Shown piece after piece: positions 37,843 to 47,400 of a stretch of DNA of 64,000 nt. The position numbers and the translations under genes were made by a program. The stretch's first letter is position 1; each line of letters begins with the position of its first letter. The DNA lies in assembly GCA_050250665.1 (NCBI GenBank), contig JBFWOF010000008.1, forward strand, positions 68,882 to 132,881. Reading direction: 5' to 3'. This DNA is from JADKFD01 sp050250665 (lineage in GTDB: Bacteria > Pseudomonadota > Gammaproteobacteria > Xanthomonadales > SZUA-5). The notes under the pieces are model-generated. The model was not told the origin of the DNA, did not search any database, and saw only the letters and a list, made by a program, of their open reading frames with translations.

Positions 37843-37908
37843 GACTCTGCGTGAACCCATATCGCAAATTGTTGAATTTCCGACATTTCGACAAGAGTCG
37901 ACTGGCGT

Positions 37909-37989
37909 AGCCCGGAAGTGCGCGCAGCGCTCTCCGGGCGGTGATGCGAAAAGCGCCGGGGAGCCGCTGCGCGGCAGCCCCGGCCTACG
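37909..37989. repeat. CGTAGCCCGGAAGTGCGCGCAGC hairpin repeat
   Basis: Second near-full copy of the element at 27968-28051, with ends GTAGCC and GGCCTACG and the core GCGCTCTCCGGGCGGTGATG. The family flank GTGAACCCATATCGCAAATTG lies 60 bp upstream. Confidence 0.7.
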
Positions 37990-38134
37990 TCCGTTTCGAT
38001 GGTTCATGGTCCGGCGGCATCGTCGGGTGCGCCGGCGGCACAACGCCGTCCGGGCCACAGGAGCACCCAGCGGACTCCGTCTGATATCGTCGACACCGAA
38101 CACCGGCGACCGGCCCAGGAGAACCATTCCGACG

Positions 38135-38437
38135 ATGAGCGTAGACCCATTGCTGAACCTGCGTATCAAGGACTTCGCCGACTTGAAGGATGCGCTTGCG
38201 CCTGTCGATTTCGGATCCGGTGCAGTGCCCGCGCGAATCATTGAAACCCGTGCACTTGACGGCTACAGCGCCCGTCCACAGGGCGGTTTTTCGGTAAGCC
38301 TGCAGGCCGATGCCGGCCCTCGGCCGAATCAAGGCATCTATGCGCTGGATCATCCCCAACTGGGACGGCTGGAACTGTTCATGGTGCCGCGGCGGATGCA
38401 TGGTGCGCTGACTGAATTCGAGATCATTCTCAACTGA
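38135..38437 (+). CDS. DUF6916-like small protein of the tail-collar locus
   Basis: 100 residues with no signal peptide or helix anchor. The pattern LRIKDFADLKDALAPVDFG, then GGFSVSLQAD, GIYALDHPQLGRLELFMVPR and the C-terminal FEIILN, matches small DUF6916-type proteins. I know these as neighbours of tail-collar genes; the assignment is from memory of the family. The ATG at 38135 has AGGAG 13 nt upstream, a long spacing. It converges on the seven-gene minus-strand locus, with 15 bp between its stop and the 29-codon ORF stop. It may be a chaperone or assembly factor for the collar proteins; this is inference. Confidence 0.65.
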   Translation: MSVDPLLNLRIKDFADLKDALAPVDFGSGAVPARIIETRALDGYSARPQGGFSVSLQADAGPRPNQGIYALDHPQLGRLELFMVPRRMHGALTEFEIILN

Positions 38438-38452
38438 TCCGATACAGCGAAA

Positions 38453-38542
38453 TCATGCGCTGCTGGCCTGCTCCATCGGAATGCGCGCATGGACCTGATC
38501 GTAGATGGCCGCGTTGGCCTCGCCGTAGTCGAATCCCGACAT
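38453..38542 (-). CDS. 29-residue coupled ORF downstream of GNAT gene
   Basis: An ATG at 38542, one base after the GNAT stop (TGACATG), opens 29 codons: SGFDYGEANAAIYDQ, then VHARIPMEQASSA and TGA. Tight coupling and an ordinary codon pattern argue for translation, but the length is small. It could be a remnant of a longer gene or a micro-peptide. No homologue known to me. Confidence 0.4.
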   Translation of the reverse strand: MSGFDYGEANAAIYDQVHARIPMEQASSA

Positions 38543-38543
38543 G

Positions 38544-39065
38544 TCAGGACAAGGCGGGCGCCCGCGGCTTTCGACCCAGGAACTGATAGACACCCCGGTC
38601 CTCGATATGCTCGAAGCCAAGCCGCCGGTAGAGTCGGTTCGCTGGATTATCGGCCTCTACATGCAGCGTGATCGTGCTGCCGGCCAGATCAGCCTCCTCG
38701 ATCAGTTCGGCCAGCAATGCCGAGCCCAGACCTTGTTGCTGGCGTTCGCTCACCAGAGCAATGTCCATCAGGCGTATCTCGCCCGGCGAGCGATACACGT
38801 AGATGCGCCCAATCGCTTGTCCCGCCAACTCGATCAGCAGCCGATCCGCCCCTGGATAGTTCTTTTCATAGTGCGCGTGCTGGAGTTCGAACTGATCGCG
38901 CAGGAAATGGCGCTTCTGTTCGTCGCTCCAAGGCACGGGAACAAGCTCCAGCGCCCGCCCGGCGGCGTACAGTTCGGCCAGGAATTCATGGTCGGAGGGA
39001 ACAATATCGCGCAGCGTCAGTTCCGCAGGTCGCCTTTCATGGGAACGGGTTCGGAATGCCCTCAA
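38544..39065 (-). CDS. GNAT N-acetyltransferase of the tail-collar locus
   Basis: 173 residues. The GNAT motif A is DIALVSERQQQGLGSALLAE (Q-x-x-G-x-G acetyl-CoA loop), followed by LHVEADNPANRLYRRLGFEHI (motif B). The front half (VPSDHEFLAELYAAGR, VPVPWSDEQKRHFL) is the acceptor side. GNAT genes of this type accompany tail-collar genes in several proteobacteria; the acetylated target may be a collar protein or another locus product, but that is inference. It starts 10 bp after the secreted hypothetical gene's stop, in an operon. Confidence 0.85.
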   Translation of the reverse strand: MRAFRTRSHERRPAELTLRDIVPSDHEFLAELYAAGRALELVPVPWSDEQKRHFLRDQFELQHAHYEKNYPGADRLLIELAGQAIGRIYVYRSPGEIRLMDIALVSERQQQGLGSALLAELIEEADLAGSTITLHVEADNPANRLYRRLGFEHIEDRGVYQFLGRKPRAPALS

Positions 39066-39075
39066 GATCCAGTCC

Positions 39076-39666
39076 TCAGCTGGTGCGGATCAGCACCGTC
39101 TCGAAATCGCGCCGCTCCCCGCTGGCCAGACTCAATTCCCTCTTGATCGGGTCGTAGCGCAGTTCCTCGATCGCTGGCGGTGCCGCCGTCGATCGCCGGG
39201 ACGTCACCAGAGCCAGCAAGCCATTGCCCGGCAGCGCAGCGCTCAGCATGCGCACCATGCCGCTTTCATCAAGCACCGTGACCACCGCATTTTTCCCGAG
39301 AGAAGGGTCAAATTCCATGCGCAGATTGCCGGCAGCGGATAGCAGCCCCGGACCCAGTCGCCTTGCCTGCCAGGCGTAGATCGTGCGCAGACCGGCCAGG
39401 GGATCGACCAGTTGGATGTCAAGATCCAGGCGTTTGATGCCGGAGGAGACTTCACTGGGCAGGAATCCAATGACTTCAACGCGATTGGCCAGACGCGTGC
39501 CTGGATAGGGGTTGAGTTCGACTGGCAACAGTGCGGCCGCCCCCCGACCATCGCCCTGCGGGGTAGTCCGCATGCCCTGCGTGAGGATGGTCACTGGGTC
39601 TTTCGCCCATGCGACTGTACCGGCCACGGCCAAACTGCCCGCCACCAGGATTTTCCTGCGTTTCAT
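39076..39666 (-). CDS. Secreted hypothetical protein of the tail-collar locus
   Basis: 196 residues from ATG 39666, preceded by GGGGGAAG. The N-terminus KRRKILVAGSLAVAGTVAWA is a signal peptide with a KRRK basic start (possibly Tat-like, though lacking a clear RRxFLK). The mature protein is mostly beta (VEVIGFLPSEVSSGIKRLDL, RMEFDPSLGKNAVVTVLDES) and has no cysteines or known catalytic motif. The GNAT gene follows after 10 bp; the nearest collar gene is 194 bp upstream, across two hairpins. Function unknown; a periplasmic assembly or anchoring role is possible. Confidence 0.7.
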   Translation of the reverse strand: MKRRKILVAGSLAVAGTVAWAKDPVTILTQGMRTTPQGDGRGAAALLPVELNPYPGTRLANRVEVIGFLPSEVSSGIKRLDLDIQLVDPLAGLRTIYAWQARRLGPGLLSAAGNLRMEFDPSLGKNAVVTVLDESGMVRMLSAALPGNGLLALVTSRRSTAAPPAIEELRYDPIKRELSLASGERRDFETVLIRTS

Positions 39667-39745
39667 GATCTTCCCCCGTACACTGCTTGTCTGGCGAGCA
39701 TAGGCCAGCTGCGAATTTGCCCGGGAGATTGCGCTCACTGACCTA

Positions 39746-39764
39746 TCGCGGTCAACGACCGCGA
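39746..39764. promoter_or_regulatory. 8-bp perfect hairpin in the collar / secreted-protein gap
   Basis: TCGCGGTC and GACCGCGA flank a 3-base loop. A second hairpin (GACGGGGC with GCCCCGCCGTC on the minus strand, 39825-39852) lies nearer the collar gene stop and could weaken transcription into the secreted-protein gene. Neither has a good T-tract. Confidence 0.4.
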
Positions 39765-39860
39765 TGCGCATTTATGGCAAAGATCGTGTTGCCCGGATCC
39801 GTGAAACCAATGCTCGGATCAGCAACGACGGCGGGGCGTGAGCCCCGTCGCCGGATCCCA

Positions 39861-40385
39861 TCAACCGCGCGGCGGAAATACGCCTTGCAGCGCAATGCAA
39901 AAGTTCAGGGTCAGGTACGGCATCATGTTGTTGTGCGGCTGCGAGCCACCTGCAGGCGCGATGGCGCTGTCGGACATGGGCGTGGGCGCCGGGTTGGTGG
40001 CCGCAAACAGATTGCCACTGGCGGGCCGATTCAGCGTGGCTCCGGTTGGCACTGCCGCTCCGCCCAGAGGAATGTTCTGAGCGCCGACGGAATGATTGTG
40101 CGAGGGCAGCTCCGATTCCAGCAGCGAAACGGTTTCGGAACCCCCAATTTCGCCGAGGTCATGAAGCGACAGCCCCGGACCCTGGCCGAATTGCATCGGC
40201 GCGCGCCCCTGCAAGTCCGGCAGGGCGAAATTGCTCTTGCCGTTGCCGCCATAGGTCGTCCCCAGCAGCGAAAACAATGCCGTGTTCTGCGACAGCGGCA
40301 ACAACTGACCATCACAGAAAGCCCAGCCGCGGGGCGCGAAATTGAATGGAAAGATGCGGACTTCAGCAACAAATGGATCAGCCAT
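39861..40385 (-). CDS. Tail-collar domain protein (microcystin-dependent type), copy 1
   Basis: 174 residues. The N-terminus VAEVRIFPFNFAPRGWAFCD, then GQLLPLSQNTALFSLLGTTY and NFALPDLQGRAPM, is the phage tail collar signature. GGSQPHNNMMPYLTLNFCIA followed by LQGVFPPRG closes it, as in bacterial MdpB-like proteins. No signal peptide. The middle (PSHNHSVGAQ to GGSQPH) is the variable loop between conserved strands. It is the third of three consecutive collar genes; the preceding one ends 10 bp upstream. Collar proteins of phages sit at the fibre base and trimerise; cellular roles of bacterial copies are not established. Confidence 0.9.
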   Translation of the reverse strand: MADPFVAEVRIFPFNFAPRGWAFCDGQLLPLSQNTALFSLLGTTYGGNGKSNFALPDLQGRAPMQFGQGPGLSLHDLGEIGGSETVSLLESELPSHNHSVGAQNIPLGGAAVPTGATLNRPASGNLFAATNPAPTPMSDSAIAPAGGSQPHNNMMPYLTLNFCIALQGVFPPRG

Positions 40386-40395
40386 GGTCCAGCCC

Positions 40396-40896
40396 TCAGG
40401 TAGGAGACGGGAAAATACCGAACAGCGAAATGATGAAACTCAGGCAGAGATAGGGCTGCATGTTCTCGTGCGGCTGTGATCCACCCACACTGGACAGGGA
40501 GGCATTGGCCAGAGACACGCTGGGCGCGCCCGCCCGGTAGATCTTGGTGGCTGCCTGCCCAGTGACGCTGTTGCCAGGGTTGGCAGCCGTTGGAATATCC
40601 AGCGTCGCCAACATCGGGTGCGTGTGAGATGGGATCTGGGAGTTGGTCAGCGTCACGCTTTCGACTCCGCCCGTCTCGGCGAGGACGAAGCCATTGCCTT
40701 GATGCAGCGGCAAACGACCGCGCAGATCGGGCAATGCGAAGGTGTTCTGGCCGTCGCCACCGTAGGTGGTGCCGATCAGCTGAAACAGGGTCTCGTTCTC
40801 GGCGATCGACAGCAGTTGCCCTGCGCAGAACTGCCAACCGGCCGGGGCAAAGTTGCCCGCGAACATGCGAATTTCACCCACATAAGGTTGCGCCAT
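40396..40896 (-). CDS. Tail-collar domain protein (microcystin-dependent type), copy 2
   Basis: 166 residues. VGEIRMFAGNFAPAGWQFCA, LLSIAENETLFQLIGTTYGG, TFALPDLRGRLPLHQ and the end QPYLCLSFIISLFGIFPSPT give the full collar pattern. The histidine pair in PSHTHPM is shared by all three copies. Central residues 90-135 are the most divergent from its neighbours, as expected for a ligand- or partner-facing loop. It starts 12 bp after copy 3 ends and is followed 10 bp later by copy 1, so the three are certainly co-transcribed. Divergence shows an old duplication. Confidence 0.9.
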   Translation of the reverse strand: MAQPYVGEIRMFAGNFAPAGWQFCAGQLLSIAENETLFQLIGTTYGGDGQNTFALPDLRGRLPLHQGNGFVLAETGGVESVTLTNSQIPSHTHPMLATLDIPTAANPGNSVTGQAATKIYRAGAPSVSLANASLSSVGGSQPHENMQPYLCLSFIISLFGIFPSPT

Positions 40897-40908
40897 GTGC
40901 GTAGTCCT

Positions 40909-41409
40909 TCAGGTCGGGCTGGGGAAGATGCCCTGCAGGGCAATGCAGAAGCTGATGGTCAGAAAAGGCTGCATGTTCTGGTGCGCCTGGCTGCCGCCAG
41001 TGTTGCCGATTTCATTCGCGGCCAACGCACTCAGGTTGGTCGCTGGCCCGTAGGTGTTGTTGACCACGCCAAGCAGCGCGGTATTGCCGGGAACATTGGT
41101 GTCGGCTGCGGTACTGGATCCGTTGAGCACGTGCACATGCTGCGGCATTTCCCCGACGCTGAGCGTATGCGCCTGCTCGCCTCCGCGCTCGCCCAGCGTG
41201 TGTCCACTTCCTACATGGATCGGCACGCGCGACCTCAGATCCGGCAAGGCAAAATTCACCCGCCCATCGCCGCCGTAGGTGGTCCCGAGCAGCGAGAACA
41301 GACCCTGATTCTGATTGATGGGCAGCAACTGCCCGTTGCACAAGGCCCAGCCTCTGGGGGCAAACACGAAACTCATCATCCTGATCTCGGATAGAAACGG
41401 CTCTGCCAT
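40909..41409 (-). CDS. Tail-collar domain protein (microcystin-dependent type), copy 3
   Basis: 166 residues. LSEIRMMSFVFAPRGWALCN, LLPINQNQGLFSLLGTTYGG, NFALPDLRSRVPIHVGSGHT and the end QPFLTISFCIALQGIFPSPT. It is nearest to copy 1 in the ends and nearest to copy 2 in length. HVHVLNGSS is the shared histidine pair. It is the first collar gene after the giant secreted protein (55 bp after its stop), so its expression probably depends on the giant gene's promoter. No signal peptide, which argues for export by a contractile-like or unknown route, or for an intracellular role. Confidence 0.9.
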   Translation of the reverse strand: MAEPFLSEIRMMSFVFAPRGWALCNGQLLPINQNQGLFSLLGTTYGGDGRVNFALPDLRSRVPIHVGSGHTLGERGGEQAHTLSVGEMPQHVHVLNGSSTAADTNVPGNTALLGVVNNTYGPATNLSALAANEIGNTGGSQAHQNMQPFLTISFCIALQGIFPSPT

Positions 41410-41464
41410 CTTTCAATCCTCCTCTTGCTGGGCAGCCTGGGCTGCGGGTTTTCTCAAAACTGGC

Positions 41465-44400
41465 TCAGGGCAACGGACAGGCCGCGCCACCGGTGAAGTT
41501 CGCCGCAGTCGCAGGCGGATCAATGTAGGCGGTCACCGCAGTCCCGGCGAAATTGTTGTTGTTGAACACAAAGGTCTGCACGGCGGCCAGCGAGGCACCA
41601 GCGTAGCCCGGCAGACGCATGGACGAGCCACCGGTACTGACGCCGAGAATGATGTCATTGGCGTTGGCCGGGTCTCCCGCACTGAAGTCGTTGCGCAGAG
41701 CGCCAGCACCACCCAGCTGGGCACAGACCGCAACGGCGTCAGACGAAGCCGGTGCGCCGGCCGTCAGCGCCAGGCCTGCGAATGCGCCACCACCCGGCTC
41801 GGCCGCTACATTGCCGGTTGCCGTCAGATTGACCGTGTAATTGCCACCGGTGTTGTCCGCGAATATTGCGGCATTGCCGCTGTAACGGCGGATCTGGTTG
41901 TTGGTGATCGCCAGCGTGATCGTGCCGCTGCCGGCAGCCGACAGGAAAATACCGTTGCCGGTAGCCGAGCCTGAATTCGCCACACCGCTGACACCGATGG
42001 TGTTGTTGGCGAAGGTACCGCTCAGCAGCGTGCCCGCACTGGCCTTGAACAGCGTGATCGCACTGCCGTTGGCGTCGCGGAAGGTGTTGTTGGACGCGTT
42101 GAAGGTGTAGCTGCCCTGGGTGGCAAAGGTCATGCCGCCGCCACCGATGTTGTTCAATGGGTGGCTGTTGCTGACCGTGTTGTTCTGGAAAACCACGTCC
42201 ATGGTGGTGCCGGTCTGCCCGGTGAAATCGCCGATGTCGCCAGCGGCGCCGGTGAAAGTGCTCCCGGTGACCGTGGCGTTCAGCACCGTGCCGGCATTAC
42301 GGGCTTCCAGCGCCAGACTGTCGTTGTCGCTGGCGTTGTCGGTCAGTCCAAAGCTGCTGTTGGTGATGGTCAGCCGGTTGAGCGTGCCGCTGGTGTTGAC
42401 CACCGAGAAATTGCGCGCGCGCGCGCCGCTGAAGACCGAACTGGTCACCGTCGCTGAGCCGGTCAAGCCGGTGGCGCCGGTGGCGCCGCCGAAATAGACA
42501 CCGCCCTCGCCGTAGGTGCCCAATGTCAGGTTCGTCCCGTTCAGGCCTGAGACCGTCGAATACTCGAGGGTCAGATTGTTCACCGCGAATCCACGAATGC
42601 CGTAGTTCTGATGATTGCCGTTGATGGTCATGCGCCGCAGCACCACATTGCTGGTGCTGTTGAGGTAGATGCCGATACCAGCGGTGGTGCTGCCATCGGC
42701 CCCGGTCTTGCCGGCAATGGTACCGCCGGAGCCATTGCCGCCGAGGGCAGTATTGGCGCCATCGCCATTGACGGTCAGGCCACCCGCAGAACCGGTGGTA
42801 TCGAGCACGATGCCATTGTTGGCGCCGGCGCCGGAGCTGATCGACCGGAAATTGAGGCCGCTTGCGGCGATGTTGGTGGAAACGACGCTTAGCGCGGTTC
42901 CCGAGGCCGTACTGATGCTGTTTCCACTGCCCTGGACGCTGATCCCGGCAGCGCCGCCAGCGGCGCTGAATGCGGTGCCGGAAGTCGTGCTCAGGCTCAG
43001 ATTGCCACCCGTGAAATTGATGGTGGCACCTGTGTTGGCGGACAGGGTCACCGCCGGGTTGGTCACGGTGACGAAGGTCTGGGTGCCGCCCGAGAAGTTG
43101 ATCGTGCCGCCGGTGTTGCCGGCGACATTGATGCCGGTATGCGCTGGTCCCTGCCCATCAAGAGTTCCGGCAAAGGTGACGGTGCCGCCGGTTCGTCCGG
43201 TGACCTCCACCAGGCGACTACTCGCGTTGCTGATGATGTTGCCCGCGTACGTCACGGTGCCATTGCCACCGGTCAGGTCAAAGGCGATGCCGCTGCCCGA
43301 GACATTGACAAAACCACCATTCATCACCAGGGAACCGGCATTGGAGTCGAGATTGATGCCCTTGCTGGCGCCGGCAGTCACGCTGGCGCTGACAGTGGCC
43401 AGAGTCGCACCCGCACCGAAATTCGCTCCTGTGGCATCGATGGCGGGTCCGCCCGTTGAAACCACGGTTCCGGTGGTGCCCGTCAGCGTCAGTGGCGACT
43501 GATTGATGAACAAGCCAGTTCCATTACCCGCGGTCAGGGACACCACGCCCAGGTTGATCTGCGAGCCGGTGTTGTTGGCCAGATTGACTGCAGTCCCGGC
43601 GCTGGTCTTGCTCACCACGAGGCCACCGGTAAACGTGGCGCTGGCGGTACCAGGCAGGTTGATGAGATTTATTCCAGTTCCGGCGACGTTTCCGATATTC
43701 ACCTGCGCTGTGACTGACCAGCTGCCATCCACGCCGTTGAGCGAGATGCCTTGATTGTTACCCGATGAGGCGTCGATATCGAGGAAGTTGCCGGACACTG
43801 TGCCCGTGCTGAGATTCAGCGCTCGACCGTCGCCGTTGAGTGTCAGTTCTGCCACGGTCAGCGTTCCGAAGTTGGTGCCCGCCAGATCGGTACCCGCGGC
43901 GCCCGAATTACCGATGGTGAATCCGCGCAGCGTATTGCCCGTGCCCAAAGTGACACATGTGATGCCGCTGCAGGTGATGCTGGGGGCGCTCCCACCGAGC
44001 GCGGGGTGCGCTGAGCCGGCCACCGGCGTCACCCCGGAAAGCGCATCCAGCGTGCTGCCGGAACCACGTCCGATCAGCCGCTCTCCGGCCAGCAGGGTCA
44101 GGCCGGCGGAGCTGTAGGCGCTGGCGTTGAACTCCAGGTAGAGGGTGTCATTGGTGGTATCGACCGCATCGGCCGCTGCCAGGGTCTGGAAGGGGCGGGC
44201 CTGCGTACCGATGCCGCCACCTGGAGCCGCCGCATCGATGAACCACACCAGTTCGGTGTTCTGCAGCGTGAACACCACGTTGGCAGTGTCGCCACCGGTG
44301 ACGGTGTAGCAGAAGGTGCGGGTGCTGTCGGCAATGCCTGCTGGCGGCTCGTAACTGAAACCACCATCGGCATTCAGGGTCAGCCGTCCGTTGGCAGCGC

Positions 44401-47400
44401 CTGCGTCCAGCTGGATGCCCGGCGCGGTTCCGGTGCAAGCCGGGGCGAAGCCAAAGCCGGTAATCACGCCAGCGCCTAGCACGTCGTTGCCGAGCACGCC
44501 GCCGCCCTGGGGCGAGGCGGCACCGATGCCCAGCGTCAGGTGCGGCGTCACCGTGTAGGCGTCGTCGTTCGCCAGGGCTGCATAGGTGAAACTGGCGCTG
44601 AAATTCGCGGCCATGCTGTCGGGCGGATCGACCGCATCGGCGTCAGTGATGCCGCTGGCCTGCACGGTCAGGGTACAGGTGGCGCCAGCGATGGCGCTGT
44701 CCAGTGGATCGAGCACCACGCTTGACGCGGGTGAAGCGGTCACGACCGTGAAGTTGACTGCCGTAGGCGTAGGACACTCAAGATCGAAGCTGGTATTCGC
44801 GGCATTGGCAGTCGTGTCGAAGTTCACCGACTCGCTGAAGTTGATGGTGATGCTGGTGGTCGGATCGACCGCGGTCGCGCCATTGGCGGGCGTGGTCGTG
44901 GTCACGCTCGGCGCCGCATCGACGCTGAAACTGCGCACGAAATTCGCAGCCATGTTGTTGGGCGGATCGTTGAGGTCACTGTCGCTGACCTGAGCTGCCA
45001 CAACCGTCAATGTGCAGGCGGATCCTTGCGTCAAACCGCCCGTCGGGGTCAACGTGATGGTGTTGGTGGCCGTCGCTGGCAGTGCCGGCACACTGCTGAA
45101 GGGCACTGCAGCGCCGCAGTTCAGGGTGAAGGCACTGGCGCTCAGATCCACGTTTTCACTGAAGTTGATCGTCAGCAGCTGGTTGCTGGGAACCGTCGCC
45201 GCTGCGGCCGGGGTCACCGTGGTGACGCTGGGCGCCGCATCCGTCGTGAAGCTCCAGGTGAAGTTCGTGACCATCTGATCCGGCGGATCGATCAGATCGG
45301 CGTCGGTCACCGATGTTGCCACCACCGTGCCATTGCAGGTGGCGCCTTCCGGCAGATTGGCGCTGGGGGTGAGCGTGACCGAAGATACGTTGGTCGCGGG
45401 CAGCCCCGCGCTGAAGCTGACCGGCGCGCCGCAATCGAGCGTCACACCCCCGGCTGCGACATCGACCGCCTCGCTGAAATTGACGGTAATCGTGGTGTTG
45501 GTGGCGAGATTGCTGGCGCCATTGCCCGGCAGTACCGAGCTGACACCGGGCGCGGCGTCCACGGTGAAGGTGGAGACGAAATTGGCGACCATGTTGTCCG
45601 GCGGATCGATCAGATCGCTGTCGGTGATATTGGCTGCCAGCACGGTCAGCGTGCACAGCGCACCATTCGGCAACGGCGGCGCGTAGGTGGGCGTGAGGCT
45701 GGGGACATTGGTGCCGCTGGTGCCGCCGGTGATCAAATTGAGGCCACCGCAGGTCAGCGTGACTGCACCAGCCACGGCATCCACGTTCTCGGTGAACACG
45801 ACGCTAAGCGGAGTGTTGTTGGCCACGGTTGCGCCATTGGCAGGCGTCACTGATTGCACCGCCGGCGGATTGTCGTTGACGGAGGTGAAACTGATGGCGA
45901 CATTCGCTGCCATCAGGTCTGGCGGATCGGCCGCATCGACATCGCTGATGCCGGCAGCCAGCGCGGTCACGGTGCACAGGGTATTGATGGGCAGCAGACT
46001 GGTCGGGGTCAGTGTGGCCGTGGCCGTGCCGCTACCGGACACGGTGAAGGTGACCGGTGCGCCGCAGCTGTAGGTGAAGCTCGGCACGCCGAAACTGACC
46101 GCTTCGCTGAAGTTGAAACTGACCACACCTGCCAGGGGCACGCTGCTTGCGCCATTGCTGGGACTGGTGCTGACCACGGTGGGCGCGCTGTCGACCGTGA
46201 AATTGCGAAGCACATCGGCGATCGGGTTCTGCGGCGGATCGATCACATCGACGTCACCAATCTGTGCGGCTACCGCTGTGGCAGTGCAACTGGCACCGGC
46301 GGTAAGGGCGGCGCTCGGCGTGAAACTGAGCGTGGCGCTGCCGGAACCGCTGATGACGCCAGCGACCGGACCGCCACAGTTCAGGGTGATGGCGGCGCCG
46401 AGGTTGTTGACCGGTTCATCGAAGGTGAAACTGATGACCTGTCCGGTGCCGACGACCGCAGCCGCTGCCGGAACGGCGCTGACAAAGGTCGGCGCGGCGT
46501 CGACGCTGAAGTTGACCACGACATTGGCCGGCAGATTGTCCGGCGGATCGAAAGCATCGACGTCGGTGATGTTGGCCGCAATCAAGGTTGCCGTGCAGGC
46601 GGCGCCATTGGGCAAGGCTGCTGCCGGCGTGAAGGTCAGGGTGCTGGTGCCCGATCCACTCGGGGTCACGGCGATGGGACCACCGCAATCGAGGGTGAAT
46701 CCACCCATGCCGAAATTGACCGGCTCGCTGAACACTGCGCTGAACACGGCGTTGTTGGCAACAATGGCGCCGGCTGCGGGCGTCGAGCTGACAAAGGCCG
46801 GCGCGGCATCGACGCTGAAGACCGCCGTGTAGTTCGCCACTGGATTGTTCGGCGGGTCGATGAGGTCGACATCGGTGACGCTGGCAGCCGGCACAAACAG
46901 CGTGCAACTGCCGGAGGGCAAGGGTGCGGTGTAAGCCAGATTCAGGCTGCTGACATTGCTGCCCGTGCTGCCGCCGGTGATCAGATTCGGCCCGCCACAG
47001 GTCAGCGTGATGCCAGCGATCACGTTGACCGGTTCGCTGAAATTGACGGTGATGGCCACATTGTTGGCCGTGGTGGCACCCGCAGCCGGCGTACTCGTCA
47101 CTATCGGCGCAGCATCGACATTCACGGTGATGATGTCGGTGTCGATCTGGGCGCCGCCGACACCGGTATTGCCCTGATCATTGGTGATCACGGTAATGGT
47201 GCGTGCCGCCGATGTACCCGGGACCGGGGTGTAGGTGAGGCTGCCGCTCGGCCCGTTGAGCGCGGCATTCAGCGCGGCGAGCGTGCCGGTGGCAATGACC
47301 TGATCGGTGCCGTTGCCGCTGAGCGTGGTCAGCACCGAGCCGGGATTGGCCAGCGTCAGCGTGCCGTTGGCGGGGGCACCGGTGCCGAAACTCATCTGCA

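Noticed and set aside
39861..41409. Prophage or tailocin remnant
   Set aside because: Only collar-domain proteins are present; no sheath, tube, baseplate, capsid, integrase or lysis genes occur within the window.
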